64,000 nt of DNA, taken from assembly GCA_963737225.1 (NCBI GenBank), contig CAVTSA010000017.1:672071-736070 (forward strand), in the 5' to 3' direction. Below are positions 33,804 through 42,039 of this stretch, in pieces (within the stretch, counting starts at the first letter, position 1; every line of letters begins with the position of its first letter). The notes under the pieces are model-generated. The model made no database searches, was not told the origin of the DNA, and saw only the letters and a list, made by a program, of their open reading frames with translations. The stretch is from CAVTSA01 sp963737225 (lineage in GTDB: Bacteria; Chloroflexota; Dormibacteria; Dormibacterales; Dormibacteraceae). The position numbers were made by a program, and so were the translations under genes.

Positions 33804-34412
33804 CTACAGTGAATCGTCGTTGACGGTGCGGACCAGGTCCTTGAACTCGTTACGGCGGTCCGGGTCGGCGCGCAGCACCCCCAGGTAGCACGTGGTCACG
33901 GTGTTCGCGTGCAGCCTTTCGACACCTCGCATCTCGACGCAGAGGTGCCGCGCCTGCATCATCACCGCGACGCCGCGCGGCCGCAGCACCTCCTCGACGG
34001 CACCTGCGATCTCCTCCGTCAACCGCTCCTGAAGCTGCAGGCGGCGCGCGAAGACGTCGACCAGGCGCGGCAGCTTGCTGAGGCCGATCACCTGCCCTTG
34101 CGGGACGTAGCCGATGTGGCAGCGCCCGAAGAAGGGAAGCAGGTGATGCTCGCACAGGCTGTAGAACGGGATGTCGCGCACCAGTACCAGGTCCTCGCCC
34201 GAGTGCGCGAAGAGCGCGCTGCCAACCACCTGACGCGGGCTCACGCCGTATCCCTCCGTGAGCTGAGAGACCGACTCCGCCACCCGCCGTGGCGTCTCCA
34301 CCAGCCCCTCGCGGTCGGGATCCTCGCCGATCGCGATCAGCAGGCGGCGCGTCAGGTCCCGGAGCTCGTCCCCGTCGGGCGCGCCCTCGGGAACCGGGTG
34401 CACGAGGCTCAC
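33804..34412 (-). CDS. folE: GTP cyclohydrolase I
   Basis: A 202-residue enzyme converting GTP to 7,8-dihydroneopterin triphosphate. The zinc-binding residues are in FYSLCEHHLLPFFG and in ARHLCVEMRGV; PQGQVIGLSKLPRLVDVFARRLQ is the classic family segment. The GTG start overlaps the stop of the upstream PTPS gene (GTGA). Coupling to PTPS instead of to folate genes (folB, folK, folP) points to tetrahydrobiopterin-type synthesis rather than folate synthesis. Confidence 0.96.
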   Translation of the reverse strand: MSLVHPVPEGAPDGDELRDLTRRLLIAIGEDPDREGLVETPRRVAESVSQLTEGYGVSPRQVVGSALFAHSGEDLVLVRDIPFYSLCEHHLLPFFGRCHIGYVPQGQVIGLSKLPRLVDVFARRLQLQERLTEEIAGAVEEVLRPRGVAVMMQARHLCVEMRGVERLHANTVTTCYLGVLRADPDRRNEFKDLVRTVNDDSL

Positions 34413-34819
34413 GGTGCCAGCACCTCAGCCGAGTTGTTCTCCGACTCGACGAGCCGGAGCCGGACCAACCGGGCCGGCTTCAGCCCCTCTTCCAGCCGCC
34501 CCCAGGCGGCGATCGCGATGTTCTCGGCAGTCGGGATGACACCCCGCAAGAACGCCACGTCGCGATTGAGGTGCCGGTGATCCACCGCCTCGATCAACCT
34601 CTCCTTCATCACCCGATCGATGTCCTTCAAATTCATGACCATTCCGGTTGCCGGGTCGACGGGGCCTGAGACCGTGACCTCGACCACGTAGTTGTGGCCG
34701 TGCTCGCGGACGCAGGCGCCGAACACCTCCTCGTTGCGCAGCGCATCCCAATCCGGCCGGGCCAGCACGTGCGCGGCGGCGAACGTGGCCCGCCGGGTGA
34801 TCCGCACCTCGAGCGTCAC
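34409..34819 (-). CDS. 6-pyruvoyl-tetrahydropterin synthase (PTPS/QueD family)
   Basis: A 136-residue protein that, by motif, converts dihydroneopterin triphosphate. Zinc ligands are the His in FAAAHVL and the HGH of EHGHNYVVEV; Cys in GACVREHGH is the catalytic base. DPATGMVMNLKDI and PTAENIAIAAWGRL match animal-type PTPS closely, more than QueD of the queuosine pathway. The GTG at 34819 overlaps the regulator stop and its own stop overlaps folE. I favour 6-pyruvoyl-tetrahydropterin as product; 6-carboxytetrahydropterin is the alternative. Confidence 0.88.
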   Translation of the reverse strand: MTLEVRITRRATFAAAHVLARPDWDALRNEEVFGACVREHGHNYVVEVTVSGPVDPATGMVMNLKDIDRVMKERLIEAVDHRHLNRDVAFLRGVIPTAENIAIAAWGRLEEGLKPARLVRLRLVESENNSAEVLAP

Positions 34820-35475
34820 CGGGTCCGGGTCCCGGCGGTTGCGGGGACGGGTCCCGGCAGCGGTGGCTCCAGGCGATAGCGGCAGCCTCCCGACGCGTCG
34901 GGACCGCCTGGCAGCACCCGGAACCTGACGCCGGCGGCCTCGAGAGCACCTTCGATGATGCCGGCCTGAGTGCTGCACACGATCTCCGGGGCGCTCTCGC
35001 AGGCCTCCCTGAAAACGCAGTTGCGCGCCTCGACGATGGGGCCCTCGAGGTGATAGTCGCCGCCGATCGGGGCCAGGGCCTCGATCGCCGCCTCCGCTGA
35101 TGCCGCCGTTGCCGCCAGCGCGAGCCCGTGCCGCCGTCCCTGCTCGCGCGCCCCGGCGGCGCCGCGCGCCCCTTGGGCACCGAGAACCGTACCCAGGATC
35201 TGTGCCAGCAGCCGGTGCTGACGCGCCGGCTGGCTGGCTTCGAGGGCACACCCGGCGTAACGATAGGTCCGGGCCGGGCGGCCGCGGTGACCGGGCCGGG
35301 TGCCCCGAACCAGAAGCGCCGCGTCGGCGAGCCGTTCCAGGTGCGTGAACGCGACGGAACGGTGCAGGTGCTGCTCGGTCGCGATGTCGTCGACGGTGAA
35401 CGCCGCGGCAGGCCGGGTCTCGAAGGTGTGGAGGATGGCACGCCGCCGCGGTTCCGCGAGGACGGTCAGAAGCAT
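34816..35475 (-). CDS. HTH transcriptional regulator with a putative Fe-S-binding C-terminal domain (SufR-like)
   Basis: A 219-residue regulator. Residues 1-60 form a winged helix (ILHTFETRPAAAFTVDDIATEQHLHRS). The C-terminal half has three spaced cysteines, EARNCVFREACE, SAPEIVCSTQAG and ASGGCRYRL. This pattern matches SufR-type regulators that bind an Fe-S cluster and respond to redox or oxygen. It sits inside the pterin operon, its GTGA stop/start overlap with PTPS coupling them, so it probably controls this operon. It follows the SDR gene by about 25 bases. Confidence 0.72.
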   Translation of the reverse strand: MLLTVLAEPRRRAILHTFETRPAAAFTVDDIATEQHLHRSVAFTHLERLADAALLVRGTRPGHRGRPARTYRYAGCALEASQPARQHRLLAQILGTVLGAQGARGAAGAREQGRRHGLALAATAASAEAAIEALAPIGGDYHLEGPIVEARNCVFREACESAPEIVCSTQAGIIEGALEAAGVRFRVLPGGPDASGGCRYRLEPPLPGPVPATAGTRTR

Positions 35476-35500
35476 CCCGGCATTTTATCGCGCCTAGTCA

Positions 35501-36136
35501 CTATAAATCAAGTCGAGGGGGATCGATCCGGATGTTGGCACCGGAGAGCGGGGCCGACTCGGGCGACGCCAGCCAGACGATGACTCGCGCCACGTCGGAG
35601 GGACTCAGGGCGGGTCCTGCCACCCCGGCGACCCTCAGCATCTCGGTGTCGACGGCCGCCGGACTGACCGCGTTGACGCGGATGCCGATCGGCCGCCCCT
35701 CGGTCGCCAGTGCCTCGGTGAGGCCGGCCAGGCCCGACTTGGCAGCCACGTAGGCGGCCATGCCCCCGAACTTCTCCGCCCCCTGTACACCCGAGAGACT
35801 CGAGACCATGACGATCGAGCCGCCGGTCTCGCGCATGCGGCGGAACGCGGCCCGGCTGCAGAGGAAGGCTCCGCGGAGCCCGGCTCCCAGCTGGAGGTCC
35901 CACTCCGCGGCCGAGATCTCGGCGAACGGGCGCTTGACGAGAACGGCGGCGTTGTTGACCAGCGCGTCGAGCCGCTGCAGACGCCCGAACGCGGCCTCCA
36001 CCTGCGCTTCGTCCGAGATGTCGCAACCCTCGCGCCGGCTGAGCGAGGTCACGGACCAGCCGCGAGCCTCCAGGTCGGCCAGGACCGCCGCACCCACGCC
36101 GGAGGCGCCGCCCGTGACGATGGCCACCGGCTTCAC
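35501..36136 (-). CDS. Short-chain dehydrogenase/reductase (possible sepiapterin-reductase-type step)
   Basis: A 211-residue SDR. The cofactor loop is IVTGGASGVGAAVLADL, then ALVNNAAVL, Ser in MVSSLSG and Tyr/Lys in AYVAAKSGLAG. The GTG at 36136 overlaps the glycosyltransferase stop (GTGA). Located with PTPS and GTP cyclohydrolase, it could reduce the 6-pyruvoyl side chain, the reaction performed by sepiapterin reductase (also an SDR). The enzyme family is certain; the substrate is inference from the operon. Confidence 0.85.
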   Translation of the reverse strand: MKPVAIVTGGASGVGAAVLADLEARGWSVTSLSRREGCDISDEAQVEAAFGRLQRLDALVNNAAVLVKRPFAEISAAEWDLQLGAGLRGAFLCSRAAFRRMRETGGSIVMVSSLSGVQGAEKFGGMAAYVAAKSGLAGLTEALATEGRPIGIRVNAVSPAAVDTEMLRVAGVAGPALSPSDVARVIVWLASPESAPLSGANIRIDPPRLDL

Positions 36137-37182
36137 CGGACGAGCCCCTCGAACGCGGACTCGTAGGCATCCAGCATGGGGGCGATGCCAAGACGCGCCT
36201 CGGCGCTCGCCTGGACCCGCCGGCGGTCCAGGTCGAGGCAGCGAGCGATCGCGCACTCCAGCCCGCGCAGGTCGCCGGGCTCGGCGAGGTAGCCGCTGAC
36301 CCCCTCCTCCACCACCTCGGGCAGCGCTCCCCGACGGTAGCCGGCGACCGGACAGCCGCTCATCTGCGCCTCCGCAGCCGCCAAACCGAACGGCTCCTCC
36401 CACCGGATGGGACACACGAACACCGCGCTCCGGGCCATCAGCCTCCGCACCTCGGAGCGCGGGAGCGCGCCTGCGAAATCGGCACCGTCCAGGTCTATGC
36501 GGTAGTCGGGGTCGTACCGGTTGCCGGCGATCGTCAGCGGGATGCCCAGCGCGCCACAGGCGCTGATCGCATCCTCGAAGCCCTTCTCGGGCGAGATGCG
36601 CCCCGCCCCCAACGCCCGCCGGGGCACGTCGAGGGCCAGGTCCAGGTCCGGCTCACCTCGCAGTCCGTTGCGGATCACCCGGTCAACTCTGATCCCCTCG
36701 CGTGCCCATTCGCGGCGGCTGGATTCCGAGACCGTGACGAGGCGCCCGGCCGGGACCTCGCGCACGGCGTCCACCACGGGCCCGGCCAGCGGCGGCAGGT
36801 GCAGCGTGTGGAGGACCGGAGGATCGGTCACGGCCTCGAACGCGGCGGCGTCGAACGCGTGCTGGCTGACCACGTCACAGCCCGAACGATCGATGGCGCT
36901 GAACATGGCGGCGATCGCCGCGTCCACCTCCGCCACGCGCGGCGCCGGCCGGTCGGGATGCACCAGCGCCGATCGGGCCGCGGCCGGGGGCACGTCGACC
37001 ATGAGGAGGCGCACTCCCGGCACCTCGGATCCCGACGCGCAGCAGACGGTGACCGCGTGACCTCGCGCGGCCAGGCCCTGCGCGAGGTCGACGACGAGCG
37101 CCTGCGCTCCGCCGACCTCCGACCCTCCCAGAGGCGTGACCGGAGATGCGACGAGCGCGATCGTGAGCGGCGGGGATCCCAC
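36133..37182 (-). CDS. GT4-family glycosyltransferase
   Basis: A 349-residue GT-B fold glycosyltransferase. The N-terminal loop IALVASPVTPLGGSEVGGAQ is typical of GT4 acceptors' domain. The nucleotide-sugar site is in GAGRISPEKGFEDAI and CPIRWEEPFGLAAAEAQMSGCPV, with the E(x7)E motif. It heads the operon; its stop overlaps the SDR GTG. Cyanobacterial tetrahydrobiopterin glucosyltransferase is also GT4, so glycosylation of a pterin is a reasonable hypothesis. Start is GTG 37182. Confidence 0.85.
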   Translation of the reverse strand: MGSPPLTIALVASPVTPLGGSEVGGAQALVVDLAQGLAARGHAVTVCCASGSEVPGVRLLMVDVPPAAARSALVHPDRPAPRVAEVDAAIAAMFSAIDRSGCDVVSQHAFDAAAFEAVTDPPVLHTLHLPPLAGPVVDAVREVPAGRLVTVSESSRREWAREGIRVDRVIRNGLRGEPDLDLALDVPRRALGAGRISPEKGFEDAISACGALGIPLTIAGNRYDPDYRIDLDGADFAGALPRSEVRRLMARSAVFVCPIRWEEPFGLAAAEAQMSGCPVAGYRRGALPEVVEEGVSGYLAEPGDLRGLECAIARCLDLDRRRVQASAEARLGIAPMLDAYESAFEGLVR

Positions 37183-37208
37183 CTGCCTATTGTGGAGGCC
37201 GGAGAACG

Positions 37209-37916
37209 GTGGACTACACGGAGCGGGTCCGCACCGTGCCGCCGGGATGGCGGCGGTACACGCTGGGCGACGTGGGCCGTCTGCCGGACGGGGTCAGGCG
37301 CCGCGAGCTGGCGTGCGTGCCGCCCGGCGAGTTCGATCGAGCCTGCGCCGGCGATCGCCCGTCGGCCGACCGCGTCGTGAAGGCGATGTTCTGGCCCTGC
37401 ATCTACCACCTGGAGCCCGAGCTCTGGGACGCGCTCGCGGGCGCGGAGCCGATCCACCCGGACGTGCTGCGGCAGATCGAGGTGCCCACCACCGGCGTGC
37501 TGGAGATCGGCGCGGGAAGCGGGAGGCTCACCAACTTCCTCGCTCAGCACGCCGGTCGCGTGCTGGCGGTCGAGCCGTCGATCGGCCTCGGCCGGCTGCT
37601 CCGCCACCGGCTGCCCGGCGTCCAGGTCGTGGCCGGCTGGGCGGACGCGCTCCCGGTACCGGACCACACGTTCGATCTGGCGGGCGCCTGCGGGTCGCTC
37701 GGGCCCGACCCGGCGATGCTGGCCGAGGTCGTCCGGGTCACCCGTCCCGGAGGCCGGATTCTGCTGATCAGCCCCGAGCACCCGGAGTGGTTCCAGGCCC
37801 GAGGTTGGCACCGGATCTCGCACCATGGACGACCCCCTCCGCCCCATGCGCCCTGGATCGACGAGCTGTTCGGTCCGCCCCGCCCGCCTCATGAGATGGT
37901 GTGGAGACGCGTCTGA
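37209..37916 (+). CDS. Class I SAM-dependent methyltransferase
   Basis: A 235-residue protein with motif I VLEIGAGSGRLTNFLA, acidic motif II VLAVEPS, motif post-II HTFDLAGACGSLG and the segment VTRPGGRILLIS. A roughly 85-residue N-terminal region precedes the Rossmann domain. It starts at GTG 37209, 26 bases from the divergent GT4 gene, so the two promoters overlap or abut. The acceptor is unknown; modification of the neighbouring operon's product is possible. Confidence 0.85.
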   Translation: MDYTERVRTVPPGWRRYTLGDVGRLPDGVRRRELACVPPGEFDRACAGDRPSADRVVKAMFWPCIYHLEPELWDALAGAEPIHPDVLRQIEVPTTGVLEIGAGSGRLTNFLAQHAGRVLAVEPSIGLGRLLRHRLPGVQVVAGWADALPVPDHTFDLAGACGSLGPDPAMLAEVVRVTRPGGRILLISPEHPEWFQARGWHRISHHGRPPPPHAPWIDELFGPPRPPHEMVWRRV

Positions 37917-38004
37917 GGGTTCACGCTCCGGCATCGGGGGCCGGATCCGGAGCCTCGGTCGACTCTCGGGCGAGGTACCGGCCGGCACAAGGAGCACACG
38001 CGAA

Positions 38005-39144
38005 ATGGACCTGAAGCAGGCTCGTGACGAGTTTCCGATCACTCGATCGTGGATCTACCTGGACAGCGCAACCTACGGCCCGCACCCGAGACGGTATGTC
38101 GACACCCTGGCCGAGACCGCTGCGCAGCTTTCCACCGATCCGCTGGGGACCACCGGCAGCGGGATCGAGCAGGCGAGGATGACCGCCGCCCGTCTGATCC
38201 ATGCCTCGCCGGAGCGCGTCTCCTTCCTGCATAGCACCAGCGAAGGCGCGACGCTGATCACCGAAGGTCTCGATTGGAGGCCTGGGGACGAGGTCATCCT
38301 GTACGAGCAGGAGTTTCCGGGCTCGGTGGCACCGTGGCTTTCACTCGCCGATCGAGGCGTTCGCGTCCGTGTCATCCCCGACCGGGGCCGGCATCGGTTC
38401 GACCTTGCCGATGTCGAAGCGCTCCTCTCGCCGCGCACGCGGGCGATCTGCGTCAGCCTGGTCAACAACCTGAACGGGTTTCGCGCGCCGGTCGCGGCGA
38501 TCCGCGACCTGTGCGCAGGTCGTGACATCTGGATCGCCTGTGACGCGGTGCAGGCGATGGGCGCTCTCGACCTCGACGTGCAGACGCTGGGCGCCGACGT
38601 GGTGGCCGCACACGGGTACAAATTCCTGCTCTCGGGTTTCGGGAACTCGATCGTGTACTTCTCGGATCGAGCCCTGCACGACCTGCGGGTGAGGACGGTC
38701 GGCTCACGCAACTCGGGGGGAGAGACCCGCGAGCTCCTCGATCACGGGCTCACCCCGCCGGCCGACGGGAAGCGTTTCGAGATCAGCGTGCCGAACCTGC
38801 CGTCGGTGATCGGGATGGGTGCCTCGCTCGAGCTGTTGACCGAGGTCGGCACCGAGGTCATCGAGGATCATGTGCTCAAGCTCTCCGCCCGTCTGATCGC
38901 GGGCGCTCGCGAGCGCGGCTACGGGATCGCCAGCTCGGAGCTGAGCGGGGAGCGATCGGCGGTGGTTTCGGTGACCCCGACCGGGATCTCGCCCGAGACG
39001 GTGCAGGAGCAGCTCCGGACGCGTCGCGTGCTGTGCGCGGTCCGCGACGGACGGGTGCGCTTCGCCTGCCATCTCTTCAACACCGAGGAGGAGATCGACG
39101 AAGCGGTTGCCGCGCTCCCCGAGCCGAGTCGAGCCGTCCTCTGA
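38005..39144 (+). CDS. Class V aminotransferase-family PLP enzyme
   Basis: A 379-residue PLP enzyme of the class V (cysteine desulfurase/isopenicillin-N epimerase-like) group. It has YLDSATYGPHPRRYV at the start, an SEGATLITEGLDW cofactor region, the Asp in WIACDAVQAMG and the Schiff-base Lys in VAAHGYKFLLSGFG. The desulfurase active-site Cys loop is not obvious, so an epimerase, kynureninase-like or aminotransferase activity is more likely. ATG 38005 follows AAGGAG. It is in line with the methyltransferase gene, 88 bases downstream. Confidence 0.85.
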   Translation: MDLKQARDEFPITRSWIYLDSATYGPHPRRYVDTLAETAAQLSTDPLGTTGSGIEQARMTAARLIHASPERVSFLHSTSEGATLITEGLDWRPGDEVILYEQEFPGSVAPWLSLADRGVRVRVIPDRGRHRFDLADVEALLSPRTRAICVSLVNNLNGFRAPVAAIRDLCAGRDIWIACDAVQAMGALDLDVQTLGADVVAAHGYKFLLSGFGNSIVYFSDRALHDLRVRTVGSRNSGGETRELLDHGLTPPADGKRFEISVPNLPSVIGMGASLELLTEVGTEVIEDHVLKLSARLIAGARERGYGIASSELSGERSAVVSVTPTGISPETVQEQLRTRRVLCAVRDGRVRFACHLFNTEEEIDEAVAALPEPSRAVL

Positions 39145-39173
39145 CGCGGCGGGGCGGGCCGGCCGTCTCGCGG

Positions 39174-40049
39174 TCAGCGGACGGTGAGGTGCTCGCTGAC
39201 CGACCGCGGGTCTCGAGGTGTCCAGCGTCCGGCGTCGACCGTGGTCAGGAACTCCTGCACCAGCCCGTTGAACAGTCCCGGCTCCTCCAGGTTGCACGCG
39301 TGCCCGGTGCGGGGCAGGATCGCGAGCGCCGCGGACGGGATCGTGCGCTTCAGCATCAGATCGGCGTCCAGGCAGGGCTCGTCCTCGTCGCCGGTGACGA
39401 TCAGCGTTGGCACCGTCAGGGCCGTCAGCCGTTCGCGAAGGTCGTACAGCGACGGCCGCCGCATCTGCACTCCACGCAGCGTCAGCGCCGACCCCCGCCC
39501 GGAGTGGCCGGCGAGCTGCTGGGCGAACTCGGCCCAACTCCGCGGATCCTTGTCCTGCAGCTGCACGCGGCTGGGGCCGAGCGCGTACGACTCGGCGGCG
39601 GCGGACGGGTCGGCCTCGAACGCCCGGGCGTTGGCCTCCGATTCGGCGCGGAAGCGGTCCCGCACCCCCGGCTCGGCACCGTAGCCGCAGCCGGCCACCA
39701 CCAGCGAGCGAGCCCGGTCGGGGTGCGCGAGCCCGAGGTGGAGCGTGCAGAAGCCTCCCATGGACAGGCCGACGACGTGGGCCCGCTCGATCCCGAGGTG
39801 GTCGAGCACGGAGACGGCGTCGGCGACCGCCTGCTCCTGCGAGTAGCGGGCGCCATCGTCCGGCACCTCCGACGGGGGGTAGCCGCGGGCGTTGTACGTG
39901 ATGCACCGGTAGCGTCGTGCGAACTCGCGGACCTGAGGCTCCCAACTCCGGTGGTCGCCCGCGAACTCGTGCACGAACAGGAGGGGGATGCCGGACCCGG
40001 TCTCCTCGACGTAGAGCCGGGTTCCGTCGCCGGCGACCGCGAATGCCAT
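39174..40049 (-). CDS. Alpha/beta hydrolase
   Basis: A 291-residue single-domain esterase or C-C hydrolase type protein. The nucleophile elbow is VVGLSMGGF, the oxyanion strand LLFVHEFAGDHRSW, the acid Asp in VTGDEDEPC and the catalytic His in LPRTGHACNLEEPGLF. The last motif is typical of the 3-oxoadipate enol-lactonase/epoxide hydrolase-like groups. Convergent with the aminotransferase gene. Substrate unknown. Confidence 0.9.
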   Translation of the reverse strand: MAFAVAGDGTRLYVEETGSGIPLLFVHEFAGDHRSWEPQVREFARRYRCITYNARGYPPSEVPDDGARYSQEQAVADAVSVLDHLGIERAHVVGLSMGGFCTLHLGLAHPDRARSLVVAGCGYGAEPGVRDRFRAESEANARAFEADPSAAAESYALGPSRVQLQDKDPRSWAEFAQQLAGHSGRGSALTLRGVQMRRPSLYDLRERLTALTVPTLIVTGDEDEPCLDADLMLKRTIPSAALAILPRTGHACNLEEPGLFNGLVQEFLTTVDAGRWTPRDPRSVSEHLTVR

Positions 40050-40244
40050 GCCTCGTCCTCCGTGTCCACCTGTCTACCCTGCGGGCGGCTGTCAGGCCAA
40101 CAGTAATGCCCCCGCTGCGTGAGGAGGGACGGGGGCCGGGGGGGAGGCCGGGATGGTGGCCCCACTTCCGGGCACGTTGTGCAAGACTCCAGGGACAGCG
40201 GAGGCCGAGCCGGCTCCGCTCCGGATGACCACAGGAGGGAAGCC

Positions 40245-41996
40245 ATGAACCCGGTCGCGTCAAGGCATCTGGTCCGTGCCGCCTCCCTGGCCGAGCTGCA
40301 CACCTCGGGGCGGCTCGTGGTGCATCTCGACGGCGCCGTGGTCTGCCTGTTCGCCGATGGCGAGCAGGTGCGGGCGGTCGACAACCGCTGTCCGCACATG
40401 GGCTTCCCGCTTCAGCGCGGCAGCCTCTCCGACGGCATCCTCACCTGCCACTGGCACCACGCCCGCTTCGACGTCGCCACCGGGGGCACGTTCGACCAGT
40501 TCGCGGACGAGCTGCGAAACTTCCCGGTCGAGGTCGACGGCGACGACGTGCTGATCGATCTCAGCCCTCCTGCCGATCCGGTCGGCCACCAGCGCAAGCG
40601 CCTGCTGGACGGGCTGGAGCGGGACATCTCGCTGGTCGTCGCCAAGGCGACGATCGCGCTGCAGGACGCGGATCCGAGCGGGGTCGAGGTCTTTCGCGCC
40701 GGCCTCGACTTCGGCGTCGCCCGGCGGGGCGAAGGATGGTTCCGGGGCCTGACCACGCTCAGCTGTCTGATGAACCTGGTCCCTCGCCTGGAGCCGGCCG
40801 ACCGCCCTCTGGCGCTGTACCAGGGGCTTGCCGACGTCGCCTCCGACTCCGCCATGGGGCCACCCCGGTTCCCGCTCGAGCCGCTTCCCGGCCGCATCCC
40901 GAGCCCCGAGCGCCTGGAGGCCTGGTTCCGGCGCTTCATCGAGGTGCGCGACGCCGAGGGTGCTGAGCGGGCGCTCGTCTCGGCCGTCCGCGCCGGCACC
41001 CCACCGGAGCACCTGGCCCGCATGCTCTTCGCCGCCGCGACGGATCACCGCTACCTTGACGGCGGCCACACGCTGGATTTCACGAACAAGGCGCTCGAGG
41101 CGCTCGACACCGCGGGTTGGGACCGCGCCGAGACCGTGCTCGCCTCCCTGCCGGCCCAGCTGGCCGGCGCCGCGCGGATGGAGGAAGCGAACGCCTGGCG
41201 CAACCCGGTCGACCTGGTCGCCCTCTTGGAGCGCGGTTTCGCCGACCTCGCCCCGGCGATCGCCGAGGGTCGCGCTCGCCGCGGCCGGTGGCAGGGACGC
41301 GGCTCGCTGATCAAGACGGTCCTCGACAGCGAGCCGGCCGCCATCGTCGAGGCGCTCCTGGAAGCGCTGCGGGAGGGGGCAACCGAGGTCGAGCTGGCGT
41401 CGGCGGTGTCGTACGCGGCGGCGACTCGAATCGCCCGGTTCCCGACCTCCAACGAGTTCGGAGACTGGGACACCGCGCTCCACACCTTCACGTTCGCGAA
41501 CGCGGTCGAGCAGGGGCTGCGGCGGTCGCCGTCGCCGGAGCTGGTGCGGGGGGCCTTCGACGCGGCGATGAGCATCCACCTCGACCGTTTCCTCAACGTC
41601 CCCGCGACCCGGCTGCCGGAGCCCGACCCGGGCGCGGACGCCGGCGCGCTGCTCGCCGAGCTGCCCAGGCTGTTCGACCAGCAGCAGCAGGTCGACGAGG
41701 CGCGCCGGCTCGCGGCTTCCTTCCTGGGCGGCGGTGGCGATCCGCGCCGTCTGATCGCGGGGCTCGGTGCGGGGCTGGTGCGCGAGAACCGCAATTTCCA
41801 CACCATCCAGTGCGTGGAGGCCGCGGTCCGCCAGCACCAGCTGCTCGCCGGCAGTCCCGAGGCGTCCCTGCCGCTGGTCGCCGCCGCCGGCTACCTGGCC
41901 GCGCACGCCACCACGACGCGCTCGCAGCGCCAGACGTTCGAGATCGCCAGACGCCTCCACCGCGGGGAGAAGCTCTACGAGGACGACGCGGTCTGA
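40245..41996 (+). CDS. Rieske [2Fe-2S] protein with a large uncharacterised C-terminal domain
   Basis: A 583-residue soluble protein. Residues 5-105 form a Rieske domain, with cluster ligands in NRCPHMGFPLQ and LTCHWHHARFD. The remaining ~480 residues are helical and Ala/Leu/Glu-rich (GTPPEHLARMLFAAATDHRYL, ELASAVSYAAATRIARF, HTIQCVEAAVRQHQLL) with many conserved-looking His residues but no recognised catalytic motif. It is not a ring-hydroxylating oxygenase subunit, since the iron-binding helix-grip motif is missing. ACAGGAGGG precedes ATG 40245. Its role is unknown; electron transfer to the C-terminal domain is a guess. Confidence 0.8.
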   Translation: MNPVASRHLVRAASLAELHTSGRLVVHLDGAVVCLFADGEQVRAVDNRCPHMGFPLQRGSLSDGILTCHWHHARFDVATGGTFDQFADELRNFPVEVDGDDVLIDLSPPADPVGHQRKRLLDGLERDISLVVAKATIALQDADPSGVEVFRAGLDFGVARRGEGWFRGLTTLSCLMNLVPRLEPADRPLALYQGLADVASDSAMGPPRFPLEPLPGRIPSPERLEAWFRRFIEVRDAEGAERALVSAVRAGTPPEHLARMLFAAATDHRYLDGGHTLDFTNKALEALDTAGWDRAETVLASLPAQLAGAARMEEANAWRNPVDLVALLERGFADLAPAIAEGRARRGRWQGRGSLIKTVLDSEPAAIVEALLEALREGATEVELASAVSYAAATRIARFPTSNEFGDWDTALHTFTFANAVEQGLRRSPSPELVRGAFDAAMSIHLDRFLNVPATRLPEPDPGADAGALLAELPRLFDQQQQVDEARRLAASFLGGGGDPRRLIAGLGAGLVRENRNFHTIQCVEAAVRQHQLLAGSPEASLPLVAAAGYLAAHATTTRSQRQTFEIARRLHRGEKLYEDDAV

Positions 41997-42016
41997 GGGC
42001 CGGAGATCTCCTCCGG

Positions 42017-42038
42017 GCCAGAGTGTCCGCACTCTGGC
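42017..42038. repeat. Short family B hairpin after the Rieske gene
   Basis: GCCAGAGTG (42017-42025), loop TCCG, CACTCTGGC (42030-42038) give a perfect 9-pair stem with a tetraloop, 21 bases past the stop codon. It shares its core with the longer repeats at 22.0 and 32.5 kb. A terminator role fits its position. Confidence 0.65.
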
Positions 42039-42039
42039 G

